64,000 nt of DNA from Candidatus Hydrogenedentes bacterium ADurb.Bin170 (GTDB lineage Bacteria; Hydrogenedentota; Hydrogenedentia; Hydrogenedentales; CAITNO01): NCBI GenBank assembly GCA_002070275.1, contig MWCY01000012.1, forward strand, positions 16,109-80,108, written 5' to 3'. The stretch's first letter is position 1. Each line of letters starts with the position of its first letter. This document shows, one piece after another, positions 25,043-33,671 of the stretch. The notes under the pieces are model-generated. The model did not search any database. It saw nothing but the letters and a program-made list of their open reading frames with translations, and had not been told where the DNA came from. The position numbers and the translations under genes were made by a program.

Positions 25043-25873
25043 TTACACACCGGAAAAGGCTGAAAACCCGCCGTCCACAGGCAGTACAATGCCCGTGACA
25101 AACCGGGAAGCATCCCCGGCAAGCCACACGGCGGCACCGATAAGGTCTCCCGGGCTGCCGAAACGCCCCAGCGGTGTATGCTCTAGAATTGTTCTTCCGC
25201 GATCGGTAAGCCCGCCGCTGTCCTTATCCGTCAGGAGAAAGCGGTTCTGCTCCGTCAGAAAAAAGCCCGGGGCTATGGCATTGACACGAAGGGCGGCATT
25301 GTACTCCTGCGCCAGGTGTACGGCAAGCCACTGGGTGAAATTGCTGACCGCCGCTTTGGCAGCACTGTAACCGGGAATACGCGTCAGAGGACGAAATGCA
25401 TTCATGGACGAAATATTGATTATGGAACCGCCGCCCGGATTGGCGATCATTGACTTTCCAAAAATCTGCGAGGGAAGAATCGTACCGCCAACGAGATTCA
25501 GATCAATCACTTTGTTAAGCGCCTCGGCGGAAATATCAAAGAAAGATTGCTCCGGGGCGGTGGTAGCACCTTTCATATTGCCGCCCACGGCATTGACAAG
25601 AATATCAACGCCGCCAAACTCCGACAGCACTTCATCACTGCAGCGCACTATGGTAGCACTGTTAAAAACATTCAGAGCATAGCCACGGGCTGTACCGCCG
25701 GATTGACGGATACGGGAGGCACAGGCATCTGCCATATCAGGAAGAAGATCGCACACCGCCACCGTTGCACCGGCCGCTGCCAGCCCCTCAGCAATTGCAC
25801 CGCCTAAAACACCACCACCGCCGGTTACAACAGCGATTTTTCCCTGTAAGTCAAAAAGCGAGGTCTGGCTCAT
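25043..25873 (-). CDS. SDR-family oxidoreductase, D-mannonate oxidoreductase type
   Basis: Probably interconverts D-fructuronate and D-mannonate with NAD(P). The Rossmann motif TGGGGVLGGAIAEG, the NAVGGNMKGATTAPEQSFFD segment, the catalytic Ser/Tyr/Lys (INISSMNAF...GYSAAKAAV), the NAIAPGFFLTEQNRFLL segment and the C-terminal VPVDGGFSAFSGV closely match the SDR group annotated as D-mannonate oxidoreductase. 276 residues, full length. It is the first gene of the minus-strand group SDR, HAD, GntR. No mannonate dehydratase or uronate isomerase is in the window. Confidence 0.87.
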   Translation of the reverse strand: MSQTSLFDLQGKIAVVTGGGGVLGGAIAEGLAAAGATVAVCDLLPDMADACASRIRQSGGTARGYALNVFNSATIVRCSDEVLSEFGGVDILVNAVGGNMKGATTAPEQSFFDISAEALNKVIDLNLVGGTILPSQIFGKSMIANPGGGSIINISSMNAFRPLTRIPGYSAAKAAVSNFTQWLAVHLAQEYNAALRVNAIAPGFFLTEQNRFLLTDKDSGGLTDRGRTILEHTPLGRFGSPGDLIGAAVWLAGDASRFVTGIVLPVDGGFSAFSGV

Positions 25874-26182
25874 CAGTTATTACTTCTCCAAATCATAATC
25901 ACCCGTATTTTTCTTTTGCGTGCGAAAATCAGATAAAAACACATGCTACACAAAAAGGCGCTGCGAAACATATCCCCCGCCTCTGCGTCTTTGACTGCTG
26001 AAAACGCATTTCGGTTGCACAACTTGGGACTATAACACATTGCTTATTTAAAAAACAAATTGTTAAACCAAATCTCCGGAAGGTACATTTCACCGGGTTT
26101 TTACGCACAGGCAAAGCGTGGTAATATACCGTACAAAGGTAAACAGACAAATGTTACAGAGAAGAAAGTCTGCGCCCGGAAA
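25874..26182. other. Divergent intergenic region, AT-rich
   Basis: Separates the minus-strand SDR gene from the plus-strand cytochrome gene. The AT-rich core around 26040-26080 (runs of A and T) is the only noticeable feature apart from the plus-strand -10 element listed separately. No conserved open frame or strong hairpin is seen. Confidence 0.5.
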
Positions 26183-26191
26183 TGCTATCAT
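26183..26191 (+). promoter_or_regulatory. Extended -10 promoter of the propeller-cytochrome gene
   Basis: TGC-TATCAT at 26183-26191, 20 bases before the ATG at 26211, with AAAGGA between. The leader would be very short. Confidence 0.4.
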
Positions 26192-26210
26192 TCGTTAAGA
26201 AAGGAACCTT

Positions 26211-28058
26211 ATGAAAACCATTCTTAGCTGCACCTTCACAAAAGGAATGACAAGAGCCCTTCAACTGACAGCAGCGCTTCTTTTTCTTATGCCTGCTGCC
26301 CTTTTCGGAAATGCCGCAGTGCCGCCGTCACCGACAGCGGTGGTTGCAGGAAAAAGCGGCACAATACTTTTTGTTGCTGAAAAGACCGCCGGCACCATTG
26401 CACAGGTCGACCTGTCCAGCGGTGCAGTCTTGAACCGCATTCCCCTGCCGCAGCCCCCCTCTGCGCTCGCCCTGTCGCCTGATGAAAAGATCTTATACGC
26501 TGCCGGAGCCGATCCGGAAGGCGCGCTTTTCATCATTCACGAGCCCTTTACCGAAGTGACGGAGACTTTCAGGATCGGACACACTCCGGAAAGCATATGC
26601 ATCAGCCCGGACGGTACGCGCGCCTATGTGGCCTGTCGCTTTAACGATGATATCGCTGTGGTGGACACGGCGGAAAAAACTGTCCTCAGCCGTATCAATG
26701 CCGTACGTGAACCGGTTGCTGCCGCACTGACCCCGGACGGCTCGCTGCTTTTTGTGGCAAACCTGATTCCGAAGGGCTCGTCGGACGGCGATTATGCGGC
26801 AGCCCGTATTTCCATCATTGACACGATGTTGCAGGAGACCGCCGCTGAAGTGTTCCTTCTCAACGGCAGTTCAAGTCTGCGGGGCATCTGCGTCTCTCCC
26901 GACGGCAATTATGTTTATGTCAGTCATATTCTTGCGCGGTATCACTTGCCTACAACCCAGCTGGAGCGGGGCTGGATGAATACCAATGCACTGAGTATTC
27001 TGTCGGTGGCGGAGAAAAAACTGATCAATACCGTTCTGCTGGATGACGTGGACGCCGGAGCCTCCAATCCCTGGGGACTCAGTTGCACGCCCGACGGGAA
27101 ATGCCTGGTGGTCACCCATGCAGGCACCCACGAAATAAGCGTCATCGACCGGGATAAGCTCCATGCAAAGCTGGGCAGCCTGAGCGACAAAGAGGGCAGC
27201 GATACACCGAACAATCTTTCTTTTCTGGTTGATCTGCGCACCCGAATCAAATTGCCCGGCAATGGCCCTCGTGCCCTGTGGCTGTCGGATGATACTGCCG
27301 TCATCGCCAACTATTTCAGCGGCAGCATCGCCTGCGTTCCCCTTCACAAATCAGGAACGCCGGAGATTCGCGAAATTCTTCTGACCGACGGCGCTCAGAC
27401 ACTGACTGAAGAAAGGAAAGGGGAAATTAATTTTCATGATGCGGCACTTTGCTTCCAGCAGTGGCAGAGCTGCGTCAGCTGTCATCCCGATGCGCGTGTG
27501 GACGGTTTGAACTGGGATCTTCTGAACGACGGCATCGGCAATCCCAAGAACACGAGAAGCATGCTGCTCAGTCATCAGACTCCGCCGGTCATGAGTCTGG
27601 GCGTTCGGGCAAAAGCGGAAGTGGCTGTCCGGGCAGGCATTAAATTCATCCAGTTTGCCGTCCGGCCCGAAGAAGACGCTGAAGCCATCGATGCGTATCT
27701 GAAAGCACTGACACCGGTGCCGTCACCCAGGCTGGAAAAAGGCGCACTGAGTCCTTCAGCACAGCGCGGTGAGATACTGTTTAAACAGGCACACTGCGCT
27801 GAATGCCACCCCGCTCCTTTATACACTGATTTGAAACTGCATACGCTTGGCACCACACGTGGCATGGACGAAGGCAAATCTGTTGATACGCCGACACTCA
27901 TTGAAGTATGGCGTACGGCGCCCTATCTTCATGACGGGCGGGCGGCAACACTCCATGAACTTTTTACCATTCATAACAGCGGAGACCGGCACGGCAAAAC
28001 CTCATCCCTGAATGAGGAAGAACTTGCTGATCTGATCAGCTATGTGGAATCGCTGTAA
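26211..28058 (+). CDS. Secreted YncE-like beta-propeller protein with di-haem cytochrome c domain
   Basis: A signal peptide (to about residue 35) is followed by a seven-bladed, YVTN/YncE-like propeller with repeated (L/I)SPDGxxxYVA and IDT/VDTxxxxV strands (residues 45-400). A C-terminal MauG-like cytochrome part has CVSCH and CAECH haem sites and the motif PYLHDGRAATLHELF. Proteins of this layout occur in Lentisphaerae, Planctomycetes and Hydrogenedentes, where the function is undefined; an oxidoreductase role in the periplasm is likely. The ribosome site is AAAGGA. A weak terminator follows (28057-28077). Confidence 0.85.
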   Translation: MKTILSCTFTKGMTRALQLTAALLFLMPAALFGNAAVPPSPTAVVAGKSGTILFVAEKTAGTIAQVDLSSGAVLNRIPLPQPPSALALSPDEKILYAAGADPEGALFIIHEPFTEVTETFRIGHTPESICISPDGTRAYVACRFNDDIAVVDTAEKTVLSRINAVREPVAAALTPDGSLLFVANLIPKGSSDGDYAAARISIIDTMLQETAAEVFLLNGSSSLRGICVSPDGNYVYVSHILARYHLPTTQLERGWMNTNALSILSVAEKKLINTVLLDDVDAGASNPWGLSCTPDGKCLVVTHAGTHEISVIDRDKLHAKLGSLSDKEGSDTPNNLSFLVDLRTRIKLPGNGPRALWLSDDTAVIANYFSGSIACVPLHKSGTPEIREILLTDGAQTLTEERKGEINFHDAALCFQQWQSCVSCHPDARVDGLNWDLLNDGIGNPKNTRSMLLSHQTPPVMSLGVRAKAEVAVRAGIKFIQFAVRPEEDAEAIDAYLKALTPVPSPRLEKGALSPSAQRGEILFKQAHCAECHPAPLYTDLKLHTLGTTRGMDEGKSVDTPTLIEVWRTAPYLHDGRAATLHELFTIHNSGDRHGKTSSLNEEELADLISYVESL

Positions 28059-28084
28059 ACGCACGGGAAAAGCGTTTTCTTTTC
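28057..28084 (+). terminator. Weak terminator after the propeller-cytochrome gene
   Basis: AAACGC (28057-28062) pairs with GCGTTT (28072-28077), followed by TCTTTTCC. The stem is only 6 bp and overlaps the stop codon. Confidence 0.35.
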
Positions 28085-28120
28085 CTCAGGCAGACCGCTT
28101 TTCATAGCAGGGAGAGTTTC

Positions 28121-29218
28121 GTGACTTTAACCAGATATATTGAAAACGATTTACAGATTTCAGCCATCAGGCATAAGGAATATCAGGAATATTTTATCAC
28201 GGCGCAAACCGGTGCACCGGATCATTTTCAAAAAAACGTACAGGCACTGGCTCAGACGCTGTATGCGCTGAATGCCGTTCCGCTGTCCGCAGAAGTTTTC
28301 GGCGTGCCTGTTGAGAATCGCACGCGATGGGACGAGGCGCTCCAGTCCCGGTGCTGCCCCGTCATGTGGCTCGAAGGAAGGAAGGATCACAGCAGCTCAC
28401 TGCAGGGCTTTCAGGTCTGGGCGGTGTCCGGAATCGCAGCAGAACCTGTTTATCTCAACGGACAGGCGGCGGGAATGCAGTACACGCTCGACGGACGGCG
28501 ATGGTGCAGGCTCACCGGGCTGCTGCCTCAAAACATTGGTGCCGGCAGGACAGAGCAGACGGAAAGCGTGTTCCACGCTATGGAAGAAGCGCTCGCTCAG
28601 GCAGGAATGCAATTCTCCCAGGTAATTCGCACCTGGTTTTACAACAGCGAAATGCTGCAATGGTACGATGATTTCAACCGCGTGAGAACTGCTTTTTTCG
28701 AAAAGCGCGGAATTTTTGATCAGCTCGTTCCGGCAAGCACAGGGATCGGTTGCCGAAACGGCGCCGGAGCAGCGCTTACTGCAGGGCTGCTTGCCGTTGA
28801 CACACCGGACGGCTTCTCTCCCCCGGCCATGGTTCCCTCCCCGCTGCAATGCCCTTCCATCGAATACGGAAGCGCTTTCAGTCGCGCCGTAGAACTCAGT
28901 TCCCCTTCTGTGCGGCGCCTCCTCATCTCCGGTACTGCAAGCATTGAACCGGGAGGTAAGAGCATACACTTCGGCGACATGGAGCGGCAGATTCATCTCA
29001 CCCTTTGTGTGGTGCAGGCCATTCTGCGCTCCCGTGATATGAACTGGTCACAGGTATCCCGGGCAATAGCCTATTTCACAGATCCTGCCGATGCCCCTCT
29101 GTTTCAGAAATGTCTCGCTGCCCGCGGAATCTCTCCCTTCCCCGCCTTGCTGGCACACACCGATATCTGCCGGGACGATCTCCTTTTCGAATTAGAACTG
29201 GATGCGCTGTCCGTCTGA
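28121..29218 (+). CDS. RidA/YjgF-superfamily protein, chorismatase-like double-domain type
   Basis: A cytoplasmic protein of 365 residues with two RidA-like folds in tandem. The C-terminal half shows VIRTWFYNSEMLQWYDDFNRVRTAFF, PASTGIGC (given in part) and LLISGTASIEPGGKSIHFGD, the pattern of chorismate lyase/hydrolase relatives (FkbO, Hyg5, XanB2) that are diverged RidA dimers in one chain. The N-terminal half is more diverged. The GTG start has GGGAG upstream. The reaction cannot be read from sequence; a chorismatase is possible, but there are no aromatic or polyketide genes nearby. The neighbouring cytochrome and protease genes give no hint. Confidence 0.65.
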   Translation: MTLTRYIENDLQISAIRHKEYQEYFITAQTGAPDHFQKNVQALAQTLYALNAVPLSAEVFGVPVENRTRWDEALQSRCCPVMWLEGRKDHSSSLQGFQVWAVSGIAAEPVYLNGQAAGMQYTLDGRRWCRLTGLLPQNIGAGRTEQTESVFHAMEEALAQAGMQFSQVIRTWFYNSEMLQWYDDFNRVRTAFFEKRGIFDQLVPASTGIGCRNGAGAALTAGLLAVDTPDGFSPPAMVPSPLQCPSIEYGSAFSRAVELSSPSVRRLLISGTASIEPGGKSIHFGDMERQIHLTLCVVQAILRSRDMNWSQVSRAIAYFTDPADAPLFQKCLAARGISPFPALLAHTDICRDDLLFELELDALSV

Positions 29219-29292
29219 ATGATTCGCGCCGAAATCCTGGTGTCTCCTAAGTTCGCATTGACGTTTTATTGATTTTTGCGCTTTGCGAAGTG

Positions 29293-29321
29293 TTGATTCA
29301 TTTCTTAGTTTATGATACCAT
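29293..29321 (+). promoter_or_regulatory. Probable promoter of the papain-like protease gene
   Basis: TTGATT (29293-29298), a 17-base spacer, then TGA-TACCAT ending at 29321; 38 bases before the ATG. Confidence 0.45.
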
Positions 29322-29359
29322 GTAGAAAGTACCCAAGGGGCATAAAATAGGAGTGAATC

Positions 29360-31378
29360 ATGCCCGCTATTTCTAAAAAAACAACGACCTTAAGCAAATA
29401 CCACGTACTCTATGTGCTTTTTCTATACATCAGCGTAAGTCACTTCGCGTTCGGTCAACTGACACCCGAAGATATTGCAGACCTGCAGCAGCAGGGCAAG
29501 GAAAAAGGCTGGACTTTCTCTGTCGGGCTGACGGAAGCATCTCAGCGGCCTCTGGAACAACTGGGCAACGTCCGTTTTACTGAAGAAGCCTTGCGGGAAG
29601 AAGAAGAACACCAGATGGATCCGGCGCTGCTGAACAAAGCGGGACTCCCTTCCCGCTTTGACTGGCGCGACCATGTCTCAAGGCCCCTGCCGCCTGTGAA
29701 AGATCAGGGGAGCTGCGGATCCTGCTGGGCATTTGCCACAACAGAAGTGCTGGAATGGGCTATTAAAATTCATGACGACACAGTCGTCGACCTCTCGGAA
29801 CAGTGGCTGATCAGCTGCAACTCAGAAATCCTGGCTCATACCTGTTCCACGGGCGGTTTCATGCAGTTGGGCTATTTCAAAGACAAAAAGGATGACTGCG
29901 GCAGCTCCGGCGCTGTTCTGGAAAAGGATTGTCCCTATACCGGATGGGACAGCCCATGCAAATGTCCCTATCCGCACAAGTATTGGATCAAAAGTTATAG
30001 CCAGCTTGGCACTTTTTTGAATATCGCCCCGGTAGAGGATATCAAAGCGGCGCTGTATCAATACGGCCCCCTCGGTACCTATCTCAAAATCTCCAAGTCC
30101 CTCATTGCCTATACCGGCGGCGTTTATAACGACAAAAAAGACGAGAAGGCGTGGAATGTCCCGGATCATGCCGTCATCATTATCGGCTGGGATGATTCCA
30201 AGGGCGCCTGGCTCGTCCAAAACTCCTGGGGAACAGGCTGGGGAATGGGCGGCTACGGCTATATGGAATACGGCGTCGACCTGATCGGCTCCAGCGCCAG
30301 CTGGGTGATCTACGGTGATGATCTGAGCGTCTCTCCCCGGGATCTCTCTTTTTCCGCAGAGGCAGGCAGCAGCAGCAGCATCGCATCGGCTCAGAACACA
30401 TTGCTCCTGGAAAACAAAGGAACTGCGCCCTTCTCCTGGAGCGCAACAGCGCCCACCTGGTTGAAGCTCTCCGCCAACCAAGGCACCATCGCCCCCGGCA
30501 CTTCTGTCACCCTCTCTCTGACACTTGCACTCGACACAGTCAATCTGCAGCCCGGAAACTATAGCGGAACGATTTTCGTGACCAATCAGAGCAGTGCTTC
30601 CGTACAGTCTGTGCCGGCGGCACTCACATTAACGCCGCCGGTCATTTACAACTTTTCACTGGACAGCAACCCCGGCTGGAGCGCTGATACCGGATGGGCA
30701 TTCGGTCGCCCTGCGGGACTGGGCTCCTATAACCGCGATCCATCACGGGCTTATACCGGGCAGTATGTATACGGCTACAACCTTAAGGGCGATTATGAAA
30801 GTGATCTTCCCCGGCGGAGTCTGACAACACCATCCCTGGACTTTTCCCGGGCATCCGGCGTGACCCTCCGTTTTATGCGCTGGCTGGGCGTTGAAGAGGG
30901 ACAGTACGACGAAGCAGCCGTTGAAGTCAGTAACAACGGTTACACCTGGATCACTGTCTGGAAGAATCCAGCCCGGGATGAAGTGCTGGATACAGAATGG
31001 GTTGAATGCGAATATAACCTCTCCGCTGTTGCGGACGGGCAGCCCAATGTCCGGGTAAGATGGGTTATGGGGCCTACCGATTATTCTCAAACTTATCCTG
31101 GATGGAATATTGACGACATCCAGTTCCGTGGCAGGGTTGAGACAGAGGCGGAAGTCGAAGGAGAGCCGGAGCCACGCCATCCTGCCGACACTGATAATGA
31201 CGGACATTTTTCGCAAAACGAAGCGCTGAGCTATATTTCCCAATGGCAGAAGGGCACCCGAGAAATGAAGCATGCGGTGCAGATCCTCTTCATCTGGAAA
31301 AAGGGCGGGTATTATCGTTATGATGAAACCAAAGAAGAGCCTTACTGCTGGGTGCCTATTGAAAATCCCGGCAACTGA
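29360..31378 (+). CDS. Secreted C1 (papain-like) cysteine peptidase with C-terminal binding modules
   Basis: The signal peptide reaches about residue 32 and is followed by a propeptide. The mature domain starts near FDWRDH. The catalytic set is complete: Gln 116 and Cys 122 in QGSCGSCWAF, His 270 in PDHAVIIIGW, and Asn 288 in QNSWGTGWG. An Ig-like domain (about 330-430, with LTLALDTVNLQPGNYSGTI) and a jelly-roll-like domain (about 435-590) follow, then an EGE linker and an EF-hand/dockerin-like end (DTDNDGHFSQNEALSYI). Similar ends with a GGY motif occur on many secreted proteins of this lineage. AGGAG precedes the ATG. The protein probably degrades extracellular protein while bound to the surface, by inference. 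Confidence 0.9.
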   Translation: MPAISKKTTTLSKYHVLYVLFLYISVSHFAFGQLTPEDIADLQQQGKEKGWTFSVGLTEASQRPLEQLGNVRFTEEALREEEEHQMDPALLNKAGLPSRFDWRDHVSRPLPPVKDQGSCGSCWAFATTEVLEWAIKIHDDTVVDLSEQWLISCNSEILAHTCSTGGFMQLGYFKDKKDDCGSSGAVLEKDCPYTGWDSPCKCPYPHKYWIKSYSQLGTFLNIAPVEDIKAALYQYGPLGTYLKISKSLIAYTGGVYNDKKDEKAWNVPDHAVIIIGWDDSKGAWLVQNSWGTGWGMGGYGYMEYGVDLIGSSASWVIYGDDLSVSPRDLSFSAEAGSSSSIASAQNTLLLENKGTAPFSWSATAPTWLKLSANQGTIAPGTSVTLSLTLALDTVNLQPGNYSGTIFVTNQSSASVQSVPAALTLTPPVIYNFSLDSNPGWSADTGWAFGRPAGLGSYNRDPSRAYTGQYVYGYNLKGDYESDLPRRSLTTPSLDFSRASGVTLRFMRWLGVEEGQYDEAAVEVSNNGYTWITVWKNPARDEVLDTEWVECEYNLSAVADGQPNVRVRWVMGPTDYSQTYPGWNIDDIQFRGRVETEAEVEGEPEPRHPADTDNDGHFSQNEALSYISQWQKGTREMKHAVQILFIWKKGGYYRYDETKEEPYCWVPIENPGN

Positions 31379-31394
31379 ATCATGAAAGCCATAC

Positions 31395-32153
31395 ATGCAC
31401 AGTGGATGGGAACGTAATCAGATTTACAATGAGGACTGTCTTACCGGTCTGAAGCGGCTGCCTGACGAGTCTGTTGATCTGGTGATTACGGATCCTCCCT
31501 TTGCCATTGATTTCACACCGCTGAGAGACAATTACAAGCGCCACCCTCATCTGGTTCTGGGCGGGTATCAGGAAGTAAAAACAGTCGATTATCCCGACTT
31601 TACACGGAACTGGATGACACAAATACGCCGCGTCCTCAAAGAGTCAGGCGCGGCTTTTATCTTTTCCGGCTGGAATAATCTGAAAGATATTCTGGTGACT
31701 GCCGATGCACTCAATCTGATTACAGTAAACCATCTTATCTGGAAATATCAGTTCGGTGTGGTCTGCAAATACCGTTTTGTGACCTCCCACTACCATTGCC
31801 TTTATCTCTGTAAAGACAACAAGCAACGCAAATTTTTTCACAATGCCCGGTTCAGTTCTGATGACCGGACAGCGACAGGCAGAAGCAAGCGTTATGCGGA
31901 TCTGGAGGACGTCTGGACTATCCAGCGGGAATACTGGCACGGTGACATGAAGACGCCAACCAAACTCCCGGGCGAGCTGATCCGGAAAATCCTCGCCTAT
32001 ACATCGGAGCCGGGGGATCTGGTGCTCGATCCGTTTTTGGGTTCCAGACAGGTGGCTGTCATCAGCCGTGAATCCGGACGGGATTACATCGGTTTCGAAA
32101 TCGTTCCGGCGTATTTTGAGTTTGCAAAAAACCGCCTGGCTGAAATGCCCTGA
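31395..32153 (+). CDS. Orphan DNA methyltransferase, N4/N6 (beta-class order)
   Basis: Transfers methyl from S-adenosylmethionine to adenine or cytosine amino groups. The catalytic motif IV is TDPPF (residues 32-36), and the SAM-binding motif I comes after it, as in beta-class enzymes: DLVLDPFLGSRQVAVIS (residues 209-225), then IGFEIVPAYFEFAKNRL. The usual DPFxGSG/T has Arg after GS here, a notable change. 252 residues is complete for a solitary methylase. No restriction enzyme is adjacent. It starts 16 bp after the protease stop, though without an obvious functional link. Confidence 0.85.
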   Translation: MHSGWERNQIYNEDCLTGLKRLPDESVDLVITDPPFAIDFTPLRDNYKRHPHLVLGGYQEVKTVDYPDFTRNWMTQIRRVLKESGAAFIFSGWNNLKDILVTADALNLITVNHLIWKYQFGVVCKYRFVTSHYHCLYLCKDNKQRKFFHNARFSSDDRTATGRSKRYADLEDVWTIQREYWHGDMKTPTKLPGELIRKILAYTSEPGDLVLDPFLGSRQVAVISRESGRDYIGFEIVPAYFEFAKNRLAEMP

Positions 32154-32178
32154 TATTCCTGAGTTTTCTTTTTATGCC

Positions 32179-32195
32179 GCCCCTTCGGGCTTTTC
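32179..32195 (+). terminator. Short possible terminator after the methyltransferase gene
   Basis: GCCC (32179-32182) and GGGC (32187-32190) around a CTTC loop, then TTTTC. Only 4 bp, so weak. Confidence 0.3.
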
Positions 32196-32300
32196 GTCTC
32201 CTGGTACTGGAACGGCACCGGGCACAGGGGCTATGATGTCCGGGTATTTTTCGATGGAGTCCGCATTTCCCCCATCTTCCCTGAACCATGGAGCGCAGCA

Positions 32301-33581
32301 TTGAAAGTTTTTATCCAGACAGCCATTACTCTTTTCCTCCTGCAATCCATTACATGTGGCGCTGCTCAGGCTCAGAAAATCATCCCGGGGCACAGCCTCA
32401 TCATTGCGCTGCCGGGAAAAACGCTTTTAGCGCAGGATCGGGACTTGTTGAAAGAGATTCAGCCAGGCGGCGTGCTTCTCCTCGGGAACAATATCAGCAA
32501 CCGCCAGCAGACTTTAAATCTCGTTGCTGCCATTAAAAGGACTGTCAGCGGCAAGGCCTTCTCAGGGGCCCTTCCCTTAATTTATGTGGATCAGGAAGGG
32601 GGCAGAGTGAACCGGCTGCGTCTGGACAATGCGCCCTCTGCCTCGTCTCTTGGCGCTGAAGGGAGCGAAGGCAAGATCCGCGACACAGCCATTGCCTATG
32701 CCCGCGCCGCCCGGGAGCGCGGTATTGAAGTAGTGATTGCGCCGGTCCTGGATCTGAAAGTGCCGGGCAGCCGTGCCATCGGCGACAGGGCGTTTTCGGA
32801 CGATCCGGAAATCGCCTGGCTCTTTGGAAAACGCTTCATGGACGGGATCCTTCAGGAAGGGCTGCTGCCTGTGGTGAAACATTTTCCCGGTCATGGCGCC
32901 GCCATTGAAGATTCACATGTCCAGCTGGCACACCTGAACCTAACGGGACAGGCATTGGAAGATACGCTTCTCCCCTTTAAAAATGCCGTTGACGCAACCG
33001 TGCCTGCTGTGCTTGTGGGGCATATCGCCTGTCCTGCACTGGATCCGGAATTTCCTGATACTCCTGCGACCCTTTCCCGTGCCATGGTGACCGGTATCCT
33101 GCGGGAACAATGGGGCTACGATGGCTTTATTATGACCGATGACATGAATATGAAAGCAGTAAAAGGCGCTCTGGAAGACCTGGTTGTCCGGTCGCTCCGT
33201 GCCGGCTGTGACGCTGTAATTATCTGCGAGCACAACCCCGCTCTCCTGCGCAAAATCGTCCGCACCATTGCGCTTGAAGCGGAAAACGATCCTCAGTTCC
33301 TTGATATGCTGCGTCAGAGCAGGCAGCGGCTTGACAGGTTTTCCTCCCGTATTTTCCCCGTCGACATCCAGCCCGAAGCAGCCACAGCCGTCGCAACCCA
33401 AACGCCCCGGCAGCCCGGTTCCGGACAGGAAACCATAATTCAGCACAAAGTTGCCGCGGGAGATACTCTTTCCAAACTTGCTGTGCGATACGGAACTACA
33501 ACGGAAACAATCCGGCAGTACAACAACAAAAACAGCGACGTGATAGGCATCGGCGAAACGCTTCATATCCCCGGCAACTGA
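32301..33581 (+). CDS. nagZ: Secreted GH3 beta-N-acetylhexosaminidase (NagZ-like) with C-terminal LysM
   Basis: Releases terminal GlcNAc from peptidoglycan fragments. The start is a TTG at 32301, supported by GGAG 7 bases upstream and a signal peptide (MKVFIQTAITLFLLQSITCG...AQA) directly after it. The GH3 domain has the NagZ signature KHFPGHG (193-199) with the Asp 204/His 206 dyad, and the nucleophile Asp 280 in MTDDMNMKAV. A LysM domain (HKVAAGDTLSKLAVRYG...) ends the protein. NagZ of E. coli is cytoplasmic and lacks LysM; this one is exported and wall-bound. A beta-glucosidase-like activity is less likely because of the KHFPGHG-D-H motif. Confidence 0.88.
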   Translation: MKVFIQTAITLFLLQSITCGAAQAQKIIPGHSLIIALPGKTLLAQDRDLLKEIQPGGVLLLGNNISNRQQTLNLVAAIKRTVSGKAFSGALPLIYVDQEGGRVNRLRLDNAPSASSLGAEGSEGKIRDTAIAYARAARERGIEVVIAPVLDLKVPGSRAIGDRAFSDDPEIAWLFGKRFMDGILQEGLLPVVKHFPGHGAAIEDSHVQLAHLNLTGQALEDTLLPFKNAVDATVPAVLVGHIACPALDPEFPDTPATLSRAMVTGILREQWGYDGFIMTDDMNMKAVKGALEDLVVRSLRAGCDAVIICEHNPALLRKIVRTIALEAENDPQFLDMLRQSRQRLDRFSSRIFPVDIQPEAATAVATQTPRQPGSGQETIIQHKVAAGDTLSKLAVRYGTTTETIRQYNNKNSDVIGIGETLHIPGN

Positions 33582-33589
33582 CCGGTTTC

Positions 33590-33626
33590 CAAAAAAGAAA
33601 CAGGGCAGCGCCGAAACGCTGCCCTG
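33590..33626 (-). terminator. Terminator of the clpC-bamA operon
   Basis: A perfect 10-bp stem, CAGGGCAGCG (33601-33610) with CGCTGCCCTG (33617-33626), is followed on the minus strand by TTTCTTTTTT. It lies between the convergent nagZ-like and bamA genes. Confidence 0.85.
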
Positions 33627-33671
33627 CATACAGTCTGTGGCGTGCACCGACAGGCGGCGCACTCCCGAAAC

